The notes beneath the pieces were generated by a model, which saw only the letters and a program-made list of their open reading frames with translations, ran no database searches and was not told the DNA's origin. A program made the position numbers and the translations under genes. From Paractinoplanes toevensis (lineage in GTDB: Bacteria > Actinomycetota > Actinomycetes > Mycobacteriales > Micromonosporaceae), in contig NZ_BOQN01000067.1 in NCBI RefSeq assembly GCF_018332695.1, positions 100,919 through 164,918 of the forward strand: 64,000 bases of DNA. Reading direction: 5' to 3'. Of this stretch, positions 48,627 to 59,494 are shown one piece after another (within the stretch, counting starts at the first letter, position 1; each line of letters opens with the position of its first letter).

Positions 48627-50051
48627 TCACCCCTCGCTCTCTCCCGGCTCGGCGATGCCGTTGCGGCGGATCACCTCCCGGTACCACTTCGCGCTGTCCT
48701 TGAGCCGCCGCTCCTGGGTGGCGTAGTCGACGTGCACGATCCCGAAGCGCTTCGCGTACCCCTCGGCCCACTCGAAGTTGTCCATGAGCGACCAGACGAA
48801 GTATCCACGCAGATCGACTCCGGCCGCCAAGGCATCATGGCAGGCCCGCAGGTGGCCGTCGAGATACTCGATGCGTCGGGTGTCGTGCACTTCCCCGTCG
48901 GCGCCCGGGCCCTCGGGGTATGCCGCGCCGTTCTCGGTGATCAGCATCGGGGTGCCCGGGTAGTCGTCGTGGATGCGCTTGAGCAGGCGGGTCAGGCCGG
49001 ACGGCTCGATCGGCCAGTTCATGTCGGTGACCGGGCCGTTCGGTGCGCGGAACGCGATGCCCTCGCTGCCGGGCTGGTCCGGTGCGGCCGGCTCGCCGGG
49101 CTTCGCCGAGACGTACGACGGCATGTAGAAGTTGACGCCCAGTACGTCGATCGGGGCGTTGATGGTGGCGAGGTCGCCGTCCTGGATGTAGGACAGGTCG
49201 GTGAACCGGGCCATGTGGGCCAGCATGTCGGCCGGGTATTGCCCTTTCAGCAGCGGATCGAAGAAGACCCGGTTGGACAGCCCGTCGATGATCCGGACGG
49301 CCTCGCGGTCGGCCGCGTTGTCCGGGTCGACCGGGAAGACCGCGGACGGGTTGAGCGTGATGCTGACGCTGCGGGCGCCGGCCGAGCGCAGCGCACGAGC
49401 CGCCAGGCCGTGGCCGAGCAGGAGGTGATGCACGGCCGCGAAGGTCGCCGCCGGGTCCTGCTTGCCGGGCGCGTGCCGGCCGCTGGAGTAGCCCAGGTAG
49501 GCCGAGCACCACGGCTCGTTGAGCGTGGTCCAGGTGCCGACCCGGTCGCCGAGCCGGCCGTAGACGATCTGGGCGTACTCGCCGAAGGCCTCCGCGGTGA
49601 GCCGGTTGGCCCAGCCACCGAGGTCTTCCAGGGTCTGCGGCAGATCCCAGTGGTAGAGCGTGACCACCGGGTCGATGCCCTTACCGAGCAGTTCGTCGGT
49701 GAGCCGGTCGTAGAAGTCCAGACCCTTGACGTTCACCGGGCCGGTGCCGTCGGGCTGGATGCGCGGCCATGCGATCGAGAACCGGTACGACGCGAGACCG
49801 AGATCTGCCATCAGCGCCACGTCGTCGACGTAGCGGTGGTAGTGATCGCAGGCCACGTCGCCGGTGTGCCCGCGGTAGACCCGGCCCGGCTCACGGCTGA
49901 AGGTGTCCCAGATGGACTCGCCGCGACCGTCTTCCCGCGCCGCGCCCTCGATCTGGTACGACGCGGTGGCCGCGCCCCAGACGAAGCCGTCGGGGAAGGT
50001 GATCCCGGCGAGGGCCGGCTGCGCCGACGTGGACGTGACGGTTGCCGTCAT
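48627..50051 (-). CDS. GH1 beta-glucosidase
   Basis: 474 residues, cytoplasmic. Glycoside hydrolase family 1: FPDGFVWGAATASYQIEGA at the N-terminus, FSIAWPRIQPDG, acid/base Glu179 in TLNEP, nucleophile Glu373 in ITENGAAY, and YFVWSLMDNFEWAEGYAKRFGIVHVDY near the end. Hydrolyses cellobiose or other beta-glucosides taken up by the cell. Forms an operon with the LacI gene behind it. No transporter genes are adjacent. Confidence 0.93.
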   Translation of the reverse strand: MTATVTSTSAQPALAGITFPDGFVWGAATASYQIEGAAREDGRGESIWDTFSREPGRVYRGHTGDVACDHYHRYVDDVALMADLGLASYRFSIAWPRIQPDGTGPVNVKGLDFYDRLTDELLGKGIDPVVTLYHWDLPQTLEDLGGWANRLTAEAFGEYAQIVYGRLGDRVGTWTTLNEPWCSAYLGYSSGRHAPGKQDPAATFAAVHHLLLGHGLAARALRSAGARSVSITLNPSAVFPVDPDNAADREAVRIIDGLSNRVFFDPLLKGQYPADMLAHMARFTDLSYIQDGDLATINAPIDVLGVNFYMPSYVSAKPGEPAAPDQPGSEGIAFRAPNGPVTDMNWPIEPSGLTRLLKRIHDDYPGTPMLITENGAAYPEGPGADGEVHDTRRIEYLDGHLRACHDALAAGVDLRGYFVWSLMDNFEWAEGYAKRFGIVHVDYATQERRLKDSAKWYREVIRRNGIAEPGESEG

Positions 50052-50096
50052 GCGTTCCCCGCTTCCTGGTGTTGCGAAGTGTGTTCGCGAAGTCAC

Positions 50097-50108
50097 TTAA
50101 CCGGTTAA
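50097..50108. promoter_or_regulatory. Candidate LacI operator upstream of the beta-glucosidase gene
   Basis: TTAACCGGTTAA, a perfect 12-bp palindrome with the central CG typical of LacI-family operators, 46 bp before the start codon. A TTCGCGAA palindrome lies next to it at 50084-50091. Confidence 0.55.
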
Positions 50109-50162
50109 TCATAGGGGCCCAAGTGGCCAGCACGAACCGCCGGTAAGACGAATTTAAACGGG

Positions 50163-50927
50163 TCAGCCGGTCCGCAAGGCCGAGATCAGGCGAGGATCAC
50201 CGGTCACTACCAGGCGTTCCATCCGCAACCGGCCCATCAGGGCGAGCAGCAGGTCGCTGGCCGGGCCGGTCGCCTGAGCCCGCGCGTGATGGTCGTCGGA
50301 GTCCAGAATCGTGCTGGTGTCGAGCAGCGACACCCCGGCACCGCGCAGCCGCACGAACCACTCGTAGCCCGCGTCGCCGGCCACCAGGTGCACGACGCCG
50401 TGCAGGTCGGTGGGGCCTTTCCGCCGGCCGGCCGGCAGCCAGGTGTCGAGCACCTCGCTCACCCCGTCGGCCGCCAGCTTGGTCTCGATCGGCGTGGGGC
50501 GGCCGGCCGCGGCCTCCGCATCCCAGCGGTGCACCGAGACCTCGTGGGCCATCCGGCGGTGCCAGAAACCGGCCTGCTTGGCCTGCGGCGCCCAGTTCCA
50601 CGCCGGGAAGTCGGCCTCGACGGCCTCGAGGGTCTCGATCGTGCCGGTCAGCTCGCGGCGCAGCTCGTCGAGCGCGACGTCCCACTCGGGGCGCTCGCCC
50701 TGGCGCACCGGCGCGGTGGTCGGGCCGCTGGTGACGCCGCGCGGCACCGTCTCGCGCACCCAGTGCATCAGGGTCGTGATGTGCTCGACCAGATCGGCGC
50801 AGGTCCAGCCGGGGCAGTGGGGCACCTCGGCGGACGGGCCGGCCTGCGCCACCGCGTCCTGCAGCGCGGGGCTGTCGGCCCGAAGGGCGGCGAGCCAGAA
50901 CTCCTTGGTCGCGTGCAGCCTGTTCAT
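50163..50927 (-). CDS. Maleylpyruvate isomerase-type, mycothiol-dependent (DinB-like) family protein
   Basis: 254 residues from ATG at 50927, with GGAGAG upstream. MDMPI_N domain: FWLAALRADSPALQDAV, VPHCPGWTCADLVEHITTLMHWVRETV, with metal ligands expected from His in LVEHITT and the FWHRRMAHEVSVHRWDAE block, then a small C-terminal SCP2/MDMPI_C-like domain. Members use mycothiol as cofactor or are of unknown function; the window also encodes MshD. Substrate unknown. Confidence 0.82.
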   Translation of the reverse strand: MNRLHATKEFWLAALRADSPALQDAVAQAGPSAEVPHCPGWTCADLVEHITTLMHWVRETVPRGVTSGPTTAPVRQGERPEWDVALDELRRELTGTIETLEAVEADFPAWNWAPQAKQAGFWHRRMAHEVSVHRWDAEAAAGRPTPIETKLAADGVSEVLDTWLPAGRRKGPTDLHGVVHLVAGDAGYEWFVRLRGAGVSLLDTSTILDSDDHHARAQATGPASDLLLALMGRLRMERLVVTGDPRLISALRTG

Positions 50928-50982
50928 CGCGATTCTCTCCCACTCCATCGGACCGCCGATGAGTGCCCCGGCGCCTTGAGCC

Positions 50983-50988
50983 TAGGGT
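50983..50988 (+). promoter_or_regulatory. Putative leaderless -10 box (murB)
   Basis: TAGGGT, 7 nt before the GTG at 50996. Confidence 0.5.
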
Positions 50989-50995
50989 GAACGTC

Positions 50996-52060
50996 GTGCC
51001 TGACGTTAGTCGCGACCGCCAAACCGACGCACCCGCGAATTCACCCCTCGCGGCGTACACGACGCTACGCCTCGGGGGCGAGCCCGGCACCTTGACGGTA
51101 GCCGCCGAAACGGACCAAGCGGTCACTACCCTGCGTAATGCCTCGGCCGAGGGTCGCCCGGTCCTCGTGCTGGCCGGCGGCAGCAACGTCGTGATCGGCG
51201 ATGCCGGCTTCGCCGGCGAGGTGCTGCTGCTGCGCGCCCGCGGCATAGAGGTGGTCGGCCAACAGGCCGGGACCATCACGGTACGGGTCGCCGCGGGCGA
51301 GGTCTGGGACGACTTCGTGGAGTACGCGGTGACGAACGGCTGGTCCGGCCTCGAGTTCCTGTCCGGCATCCCCGGTTCGGCCGGCGCCACCCCGATCCAG
51401 AACGTCGGAGCGTACGGGTCGGAGGTCGCCGACACGATCGTCGCCGTGCACGCCTACGACCGGGAGCAGGACACCGTCCGGGCGATGTCGGCCGCCGAGT
51501 GCGCCTTCGCGTACCGCTCCAGCGTCTTCAAGTACAGCGACCGCTACCTGGTGCTGCACGTCGACTTCCGGCTCGCGGTCGCGGACGAGTCGGCGCCCAT
51601 CCGCTACGCCGAGCTGGCCCGCAGCCTGGGCACCGAGGCCGGCGACCGGGTCTCCCTGCGCCAGGCCCGCGACACCGTGCTGAAACTGCGCGCGGGCAAG
51701 GGCATGGTGCTCGACCCGGACGACAGGGACACCTGGTCGGTGGGTTCCTTCTTCACCAATCCGGTGGTCACCGCCGCGCGCTGGGCGTCACTCGGGCTGG
51801 AGCAGGCGCCGCACTGGCCCGGCCAGGACGGCAGCGTCAAGCTCCCGGCGGCCTGGCTGATCGAGCACGCGGGCTTCCCGAAGGGCTTCGCCGGCGACGG
51901 CGTCTCGATCTCCACCAAGCACACCCTGGCGCTGACCAACCGCGGCGACGGCACGACCACGGCCCTGCTCGACCTGGCGAGGACCATCCGCGACGGGGTC
52001 CTCGAGAAGTTCGGCATCGAGCTGCACCCGGAGCCGGTCCTGATCAACTGCGAACTGTGA
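50996..52060 (+). CDS. murB: UDP-N-acetylenolpyruvoylglucosamine reductase (MurB)
   Basis: 354 residues. Reduces UDP-GlcNAc-enolpyruvate to UDP-MurNAc with NADPH in peptidoglycan synthesis. FAD-binding type-4 domain with NSPLAAYTTLRLGGEP, VLAGGSNVVIGDAGF and LEFLSGIPGSAGATPIQNVGAYG, then the C-terminal domain with catalytic Ser in WSVGSFFTNPVV and PAAWLIEHAGFPKG. Type I MurB. The GTG start is supported by the -10 box. Confidence 0.94.
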   Translation: MPDVSRDRQTDAPANSPLAAYTTLRLGGEPGTLTVAAETDQAVTTLRNASAEGRPVLVLAGGSNVVIGDAGFAGEVLLLRARGIEVVGQQAGTITVRVAAGEVWDDFVEYAVTNGWSGLEFLSGIPGSAGATPIQNVGAYGSEVADTIVAVHAYDREQDTVRAMSAAECAFAYRSSVFKYSDRYLVLHVDFRLAVADESAPIRYAELARSLGTEAGDRVSLRQARDTVLKLRAGKGMVLDPDDRDTWSVGSFFTNPVVTAARWASLGLEQAPHWPGQDGSVKLPAAWLIEHAGFPKGFAGDGVSISTKHTLALTNRGDGTTTALLDLARTIRDGVLEKFGIELHPEPVLINCEL

Positions 52061-52064
52061 AGGT

Positions 52065-52092
52065 CTTCAGTCCGGTCAAGGAGGTGGCGGGG
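52065..52092 (+). repeat. Dispersed 28-bp repeat, copy 1
   Basis: Identical to 61289-61316 except for one base (T here, C there). It lies 4 nt after the murB stop and just before the convergent CAP-protein stop. It contains an AAGGAGG core but no ORF follows. Confidence 0.7.
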
Positions 52093-52103
52093 CCGGTGGT
52101 GGT

Positions 52104-52610
52104 TTACTCGTAGCCGAAGACCTGGGTGTAGTACGGCAGGCCGTTGTTGCCGTAGGCGACGCCGGTGCCGATCGAGCGGGCGCTGCAGTTGAGGATGTTC
52201 TCCCGGTGGTCCGGGCTGGCCATCCAGGCGTCCAGTACCTCCTCCGAGGTGCGGTAACCCCAGGCGATGTTCTCGCCGGACGGCTGCGCGTAACCGGCCG
52301 CGTGCGAGCGGGCCACGAACGTCGTGCCGTCCTTCCATACGTGGGTGAACTGGCCGGTCCGGGCCATGTAGAGGCTCTGCCGGATGGAGGCGATGGTCAG
52401 TTCCAGGTCGACGTCGAGCTTGCCGCACCCGTTGGCCCGGCGTTCCTGGTTGGTCTTCGTCACGACCTCGGACATCAGCTGGGCCGGGGTGAGCGCGGCG
52501 GCCGGCGCGTTCGCCGGGAGCGGTGGTGCCGGGACTCGGGCCTGGGCCGGCGTTCCGACCGCGAGCAGCGCCGTGGGCGCGGCTGCGAGCAGGGCGAGAC
52601 GTCGTAACAC
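52104..52610 (-). CDS. Secreted CAP-domain (SCP-like) protein
   Basis: 168 residues, GTG start with GGGAGG upstream. Signal peptide to about residue 24 (AQA). CAP domain: MSEVVTKTNQERRANGCGKLDVDLELTIASIRQSLYMARTGQFTH, SGENIAWGYRTSEEVLDAWMASPDHRENILNCSARSIGTGVAY and YYTQVFGYE carry the family blocks with the expected His and Glu residues. Two Cys (NGCGK and ILNCSA) may form a disulfide. Extracellular role unknown; such proteins often follow wall genes like murB. Confidence 0.87.
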   Translation of the reverse strand: MLRRLALLAAAPTALLAVGTPAQARVPAPPLPANAPAAALTPAQLMSEVVTKTNQERRANGCGKLDVDLELTIASIRQSLYMARTGQFTHVWKDGTTFVARSHAAGYAQPSGENIAWGYRTSEEVLDAWMASPDHRENILNCSARSIGTGVAYGNNGLPYYTQVFGYE

Positions 52611-52991
52611 CAGTGCCTCCCGGGTCCGGGTGGGGCCGAGTCGCCCACCTAGGTATATCGCAGCCGTTCTTTGGGCGTATGTCCCTTATTTGGCGGAAAC
52701 CGGTATCGGCGTACGCAAAAGTGTCAGGCTGGTGGGATGGCCGAGTGCGTCGGCCCGTCCCTCGATTCCGGAAACGTGCGGACCGCCCCCGCTGGCCGGA
52801 TAGCCCGCTAAACTGTCACTGTCCGTAAATAGACCGTGACATCACGCTATCGTGGCTTTGCGCGGTTAAATCCGTTGCCCGCTGTCGTGCGAGCAACGCC
52901 GAGCAAGACGCTGACTTCTTCGACGGGCCGCCTCCGGTGAGCCCGGCGGACAGCCGTGTGCAGCGAGGGGTGGGGCCAGGGTGAGGACACG
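52611..52991. other. 381-bp intergenic control region before the chemotaxis locus
   Basis: Divergent promoters for the CAP-protein gene and the response-regulator gene must lie here. Two inverted repeats are visible: TGTCAC (52814-52819) with GTGACA (52836-52841), and CGTGA-CA-TCACG (52835-52846). No convincing FliA-type site or ORF was found. Confidence 0.5.
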
Positions 52992-53690
52992 ATGAGTCGC
53001 CTTCTCGTCGTCGAGGACGACCCGGACATCGCGCTCGCCCTACGGCTGCTGTTCAGCCGGGCGGGCTACGAGGTGGCACATGCCGGTGACGGCCGTACCG
53101 GTCTGAAGGAGGCGTACGCCGAGCATCCCGATCTGGTGGTGCTCGACGTCGGCCTGCCCGAGATGGACGGCTGGCAGGTGCTCGAGCGGCTGCGCGACGT
53201 CTCCGACGTACCGGTGCTCGTGCTGACCGCGCACGGCCAGGAGGCCGAGAAGGTACGCGGCCTGCGCGGCGGTGCCGACGATTACCTGACCAAGCCGTTC
53301 GCCAACAACGAACTGCTCGCCCGGGTCGAGGCGCTCCTGCGCCGCTCCTCCAGCGGGCAGAACAGCTGGGCCAGCCAGGTCTACGACGACGGGCTCGTGC
53401 ACCTCGACCCGACCAAGCGCCGGGTGTACGTCAAGGGTGACGAGAAACGGCTGACCCCGACCGAGTTCCGCCTGCTCAATGCGCTGGTTCGGCACGCCGG
53501 CGCGGTTCTGAGCCCCAATCAGCTGCTGACTCAGGCGTGGGACGACCCGACCGGTATCGGTCAGGAACGCGTGAAATTTGCCGTACTGCGGCTGCGGCGC
53601 AAGCTCGGGTGGTCAGACCCGGACGAATCGCCCATCGAATCGGTCCGAGGATTCGGCTACCGCTACCGCCGCCCCGGCGGCGAGTCCTGA
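52992..53690 (+). CDS. OmpR/PhoB-type response regulator
   Basis: 232 residues from ATG at 52992. Receiver domain with acidic pocket (VVEDDPD), phospho-acceptor Asp52 in LVVLDVGLPEMDGW and Lys101 in LTKPF; C-terminal winged helix (KRLTPTEFRLLNALVRHAGAVLSPNQLL ... RVKFAVLRLRRKLG, ESVRGFGYRYR). DNA-binding, unlike CheY. It is 64 nt upstream of cheA in the same direction, with no sensor kinase gene next to it; a link to control of motility genes is inferred from position. Confidence 0.9.
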   Translation: MSRLLVVEDDPDIALALRLLFSRAGYEVAHAGDGRTGLKEAYAEHPDLVVLDVGLPEMDGWQVLERLRDVSDVPVLVLTAHGQEAEKVRGLRGGADDYLTKPFANNELLARVEALLRRSSSGQNSWASQVYDDGLVHLDPTKRRVYVKGDEKRLTPTEFRLLNALVRHAGAVLSPNQLLTQAWDDPTGIGQERVKFAVLRLRRKLGWSDPDESPIESVRGFGYRYRRPGGES

Positions 53691-53693
53691 TTG

Positions 53694-53719
53694 CTCAGGT
53701 GACGGATGCAACCGTCGAT
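53694..53719 (+). promoter_or_regulatory. Weak FliA-like motif before cheA
   Basis: CTCA-N16-GTCGAT resembles the CTCA-N15-17-GCCGAA pattern with two mismatches in the -10 element. It would start transcription about 25 bp before cheA. Low confidence. Confidence 0.2.
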
Positions 53720-53754
53720 GAGAGCTGTGGAAGCCGAGCAGGAGGTAAGTAAGC

Positions 53755-56139
<2,385 letters not shown>

Positions 56140-56140
56140 G

Positions 56141-56578
56141 ATGGCGAGCCGACAGTTCGCCACCTTCGAGGTGGCCGGTCAGCTCTTCGGCGTCGAGGTG
56201 GACACGGTGCAGGAGGTGCTCTCGTACAACGAGTACACCCCGGTGCCGCTCGCGCCGCCGGCCGTCGGCGGGCTGTTCAACCTGCGCGGTCAGGTGATCG
56301 CGGCGGTGGACCTGCGGGTCCAGCTGGGCATGGCCCGTAAGGCGCTGCAGGGCCCGGTGATGAACGTGATCCTGCGCGGCGACGGTGAGCCGGTCAGCCT
56401 CCTGGTCGACAAGATCGGCGAGGTGGTCGACCTGGACGACGAGCGGTTCGAGCCGCCGCCGGACACGCTCAGCGGGCCGACCCGGGAGCTCGTGGTCGGC
56501 ACGTTCAAGCTGGACGGACGGCTGATGCTGGCCCTCGACGTCAACCAGGCCGTCGACACGTACCGCGCAACCACCTGA
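56141..56578 (+). CDS. cheW: Chemotaxis coupling protein CheW
   Basis: 145 residues. Single CheW domain: QFATFEVAGQLFGVEVDTVQEVL, GLFNLRGQVIAAVDLRVQLGM, VSLLVDKIGEVVDLDDERFEPPP and VGTFKLDGRLMLALDVNQAV. Links CheA to receptors. It starts one base after the cheA stop and overlaps the next gene by TGATG. Confidence 0.94.
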   Translation: MASRQFATFEVAGQLFGVEVDTVQEVLSYNEYTPVPLAPPAVGGLFNLRGQVIAAVDLRVQLGMARKALQGPVMNVILRGDGEPVSLLVDKIGEVVDLDDERFEPPPDTLSGPTRELVVGTFKLDGRLMLALDVNQAVDTYRATT

Positions 56579-57450
56579 TGTACAGCCTGGTCAGCGCCCC
56601 GGTGCTCGGCTTCGACCTGACCCGCCTGGCCGGCGGGTCGGCGACGGCCGAGGTGGTGCTGCGTGGCCTGCGGTTGCAGAAGGACGATCTGCACGTCCTC
56701 GCCGACCGGCTGCCGGACGAAGGAATCCGGGGGCCGCTGTGGGTGGAGGTGGAGAGCGCGGCGCGCCGGATGCCGTCGCTCAAGGGCATGTCGAAGGAAG
56801 ACCCGGCCGGCAGCCTGGCACTGGTCGAGCGGGCGCCGATCGGTTCGGTCGACGCCTTGCTCACCTGCCTGCGCTACGACGTGATGGCCTGGACCTGGTC
56901 CGGGACGGGCCGGGATGCGCAGCAGAGCGAGACGGCGGCGGCCGCCACGGCGCTGCTGTGTGATGCCGCGGTTGCCAGTTACCTCCGCGAGGTGCTGGAC
57001 ACCGACTCGCGCCGAATGCTCGGCGCCGGCTGGGTGTCGGCGATGCGCAAGCTGCCGACCGGCGCCCCGATCGACCTGGGCCCGCATCACTACGTGGTGT
57101 CGGCCCTGCTGGACCGGCTGCGCTCGCTGCGGTCCAAGGACGTGAACCGGCTCGCCACCTCGGCGGAGGATGCGCGCCGGAATGCGGGTGGCTGGTCCCC
57201 GGCCGTCCACTCGGCCTCCTGGGCCGCGTATCTCTCGGATCGGGTCCGCACCGCCGCCGCGGCGCAGATGCTGTTGGTACAGGCCGTCGATACGGCCGAC
57301 ATTCCGCTGGCCGACCGGGCCGGCGGGGTCTGGAACATGCTCAGCGGTGCGGTGCAGGCGCTGGTGGTACGTGACCTCTTGGACACCTCCACCGCGCATC
57401 GGCTACTCGCACCAGTAGTCGCGGCATTGGGCCCGGCGTGGCTCGGGTGA
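56578..57450 (+). CDS. Unrecognised protein inside the chemotaxis operon
   Basis: 290 residues, coupled to cheW (one-base overlap) and 13 nt before cheB. Mostly helical, cytoplasmic, without signal peptide or membrane span. Notable segments: LGFDLTRLAGGSATAEVVLRGLRLQKDDL, MSKEDPAGSLALVERAPIGSVDALLTCLRYDVMAWTW, MLGAGWVSAMRKLP, then helices rich in Ala/Leu/Arg with WSPAVHSASWAAYLSDRVRTAAAAQMLLVQAV. I find no CheD, CheV, CheZ, FliY or ParC-like motif. Position fixes it as a probable chemotaxis component of this lineage. Confidence 0.75.
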   Translation: MYSLVSAPVLGFDLTRLAGGSATAEVVLRGLRLQKDDLHVLADRLPDEGIRGPLWVEVESAARRMPSLKGMSKEDPAGSLALVERAPIGSVDALLTCLRYDVMAWTWSGTGRDAQQSETAAAATALLCDAAVASYLREVLDTDSRRMLGAGWVSAMRKLPTGAPIDLGPHHYVVSALLDRLRSLRSKDVNRLATSAEDARRNAGGWSPAVHSASWAAYLSDRVRTAAAAQMLLVQAVDTADIPLADRAGGVWNMLSGAVQALVVRDLLDTSTAHRLLAPVVAALGPAWLG

Positions 57451-57463
57451 AGGAGGTGGTCGG

Positions 57464-58645
57464 ATGATTACGGTGCTGGTCGTCGACGACTCGGTCGTGG
57501 TTCGTCGGCTCATCGTCGACGCCCTGGGCGGCGCGGAGAACATTGAGGTCGTCGGTACGGCCTCCAACGGTCTGCTGGCCCAGGCGAAGATCGATCAGCT
57601 CAAGCCTGACGTGATCACGATGGACATCGAGATGCCCCAGATGGACGGCATCGAAGCGGTCCGGGAACTGCGCAAGCGGCACAAACAGATCCCCGTGATC
57701 ATGTTCAGCACGCTCTCCGCGGCGGGTGCGTCGGCCACTTTGGAGGCTCTCGCGGCGGGCGCGACGGACTACGTCACCAAGCCGAGCAACGTCGGCTCGG
57801 TGAACGAGTCCATCGCGGCGGTCCGGAGCGAGCTGGTCCCGAAGATCCATGCGCTGGGCGGTAAGCGGCGCGCGGCAGGTGCGCCGGCCGGTCCCCCCGG
57901 CCGTCCGGGTGCCGCCGCGCCGACCCGGCTTCGCCCGGGTGCCGCGCCACCGCGGGCGGGTCTTCCGCCGGCCGGGCCGCCCGGCCGTCCGGGCGCGGCG
58001 CCGGCCGGACCGCCTGCTCGCCCGGCCAAGCGGGGTACGCCCGGCGGGAAGGTCGACATCCTGGCGATCGGCTCGTCCACCGGCGGCCCGGACGCGCTCA
58101 CCAGGGTGCTGACCGGAATTCCGGCCGACATCCCGGTGCCGATCGTGATCACACAACACATGCCACCCGTCTTCACCCGGATGTTCGCGGAACGCCTGGA
58201 CCGCAGCACACCGCTGCACGTGGTCGAGGCCACCGACGGGATGGAACTGCAAGCCGGATGGGCGTACATCGCCCCCGGCGACTCGCATCTGGTGCTGCAT
58301 CGCCGGGGAACGGCGACGCTGACGCAGCTCAGCAGCGCGCCGCCGGAGAACTCCTGCCGCCCGGCCGTGGACGTCATGTTCCGGTCCGTCGCGGCTCTCT
58401 ACGGGGCATCTGCCTATGCCACCGTACTTACCGGAATGGGACATGACGGACGAGGTGGTGCGAAGGTGCTGAGAGACGCAGGTGCCGAGATATTGGCCCA
58501 GGATGAGGCCACCTCGGTGGTGTGGGGTATGCCGGGTGCCGTGGTCGGTGCCGGTTTGGCGGACGAGATCCTGCCGCTGGACCGGATCGCCGCGCACCTG
58601 ATCAGCCGGGTGAAGACCGGCCGGTCGGCGGCGGTGGCGCGATGA
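57464..58645 (+). CDS. cheB: Chemotaxis methylesterase/deamidase CheB
   Basis: 393 residues, GAAGGAGG upstream. Receiver domain with Asp54 (MDIEMPQMDG) and a Pro/Ala/Gly/Arg-rich linker of about 60 residues (about 133-194), longer than usual, then the methylesterase domain with catalytic Ser205 (GSSTGG), His232 (QHMPP) and Asp328 (GMGHDG). Demethylates receptor glutamates when phosphorylated by CheA. Confidence 0.95.
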   Translation: MITVLVVDDSVVVRRLIVDALGGAENIEVVGTASNGLLAQAKIDQLKPDVITMDIEMPQMDGIEAVRELRKRHKQIPVIMFSTLSAAGASATLEALAAGATDYVTKPSNVGSVNESIAAVRSELVPKIHALGGKRRAAGAPAGPPGRPGAAAPTRLRPGAAPPRAGLPPAGPPGRPGAAPAGPPARPAKRGTPGGKVDILAIGSSTGGPDALTRVLTGIPADIPVPIVITQHMPPVFTRMFAERLDRSTPLHVVEATDGMELQAGWAYIAPGDSHLVLHRRGTATLTQLSSAPPENSCRPAVDVMFRSVAALYGASAYATVLTGMGHDGRGGAKVLRDAGAEILAQDEATSVVWGMPGAVVGAGLADEILPLDRIAAHLISRVKTGRSAAVAR

Positions 58646-59487
58646 CTCTCTCGCAGGCCGAATTCACCTACGTCTCGACGCTGGTCCGCAAGGAAGCCTC
58701 GATCGTGCTCGCCCCGGGCAAGGAATACCTGGTGGAAGCGCGGCTGATTCCGGTGGCCCGGGCGGTCGGGGCGGCGAACGTCAACGAGTTCCTCGCCGAC
58801 CTCCAGCGCCGGCCGAACCCGGCGAACCAGCGCCGGATCATCGACGCGCTCACCACCAACGAGACCTCGTGGTTCCGCGACCGGGAGCCGTTCATGGCTC
58901 TCACCGACGTGGTGCTGCCCGAACTGGTCAAGGCCCGTGCCTCGACCCGCAAGATCCGGGTCTGGTCGGCCGCCAGCTCGAGCGGCCAGGAGGCCTACAG
59001 CCTGGCCATCACGCTGCAGGAGAACCTGCCGCCGGGCTGGTCGTACGAGATCATGGGAACCGACATCTCCACCGAGATGGTCAAGCGGGCCGAAGCGGCC
59101 GAGTACAGCCAGGTCGAGGTCAACCGCGGCCTGCCGGCTCAGCAGCTGGTGCAGTACTTCGAGCGGGCCGGCGCGCACTGGCGGATCACCGCGCAGCTGC
59201 GCAAGAACGTCTCGTTCCGGCTGATGAACCTGACCGCGCCGCTGCCGGCGATGCAGCCCTTCGACATCGTCTTCCTGCGCAACGTCCTGATCTATTTCGA
59301 TGTCGCGACGAAGCGGACCGTGTTGCAGAACGCGGCCAAGCTTCTCCGCCCCGACGGATGGCTTTTCCTCGGCGCGGCCGAGACGACCATCGGGATCGAC
59401 GACAACTACGAGCGGGTGGCCGCCGGCCGCACCTCTGCCTACCGAGTCCGTAACGGGGTGCCCGCGGGCGCTCCGAGAAGGGGATGA
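58642..59487 (+). CDS. cheR: Chemotaxis protein methyltransferase CheR
   Basis: 281 residues, ATGA overlap with cheB. N-terminal helical domain (IDALTTNETSWFRDREPFMAL) and SAM-binding domain (RVWSAASSSGQEAYSLAITL, IMGTDISTEMVKRAEAAEYSQVEVNRGLP, FDIVFLRNVLIYFDVATKR, LFLGAAETTIGI). Methylates receptor glutamates using S-adenosylmethionine. Standard length. Confidence 0.95.
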   Translation: MTLSQAEFTYVSTLVRKEASIVLAPGKEYLVEARLIPVARAVGAANVNEFLADLQRRPNPANQRRIIDALTTNETSWFRDREPFMALTDVVLPELVKARASTRKIRVWSAASSSGQEAYSLAITLQENLPPGWSYEIMGTDISTEMVKRAEAAEYSQVEVNRGLPAQQLVQYFERAGAHWRITAQLRKNVSFRLMNLTAPLPAMQPFDIVFLRNVLIYFDVATKRTVLQNAAKLLRPDGWLFLGAAETTIGIDDNYERVAAGRTSAYRVRNGVPAGAPRRG

Positions 59488-59494
59488 CGCCGCG

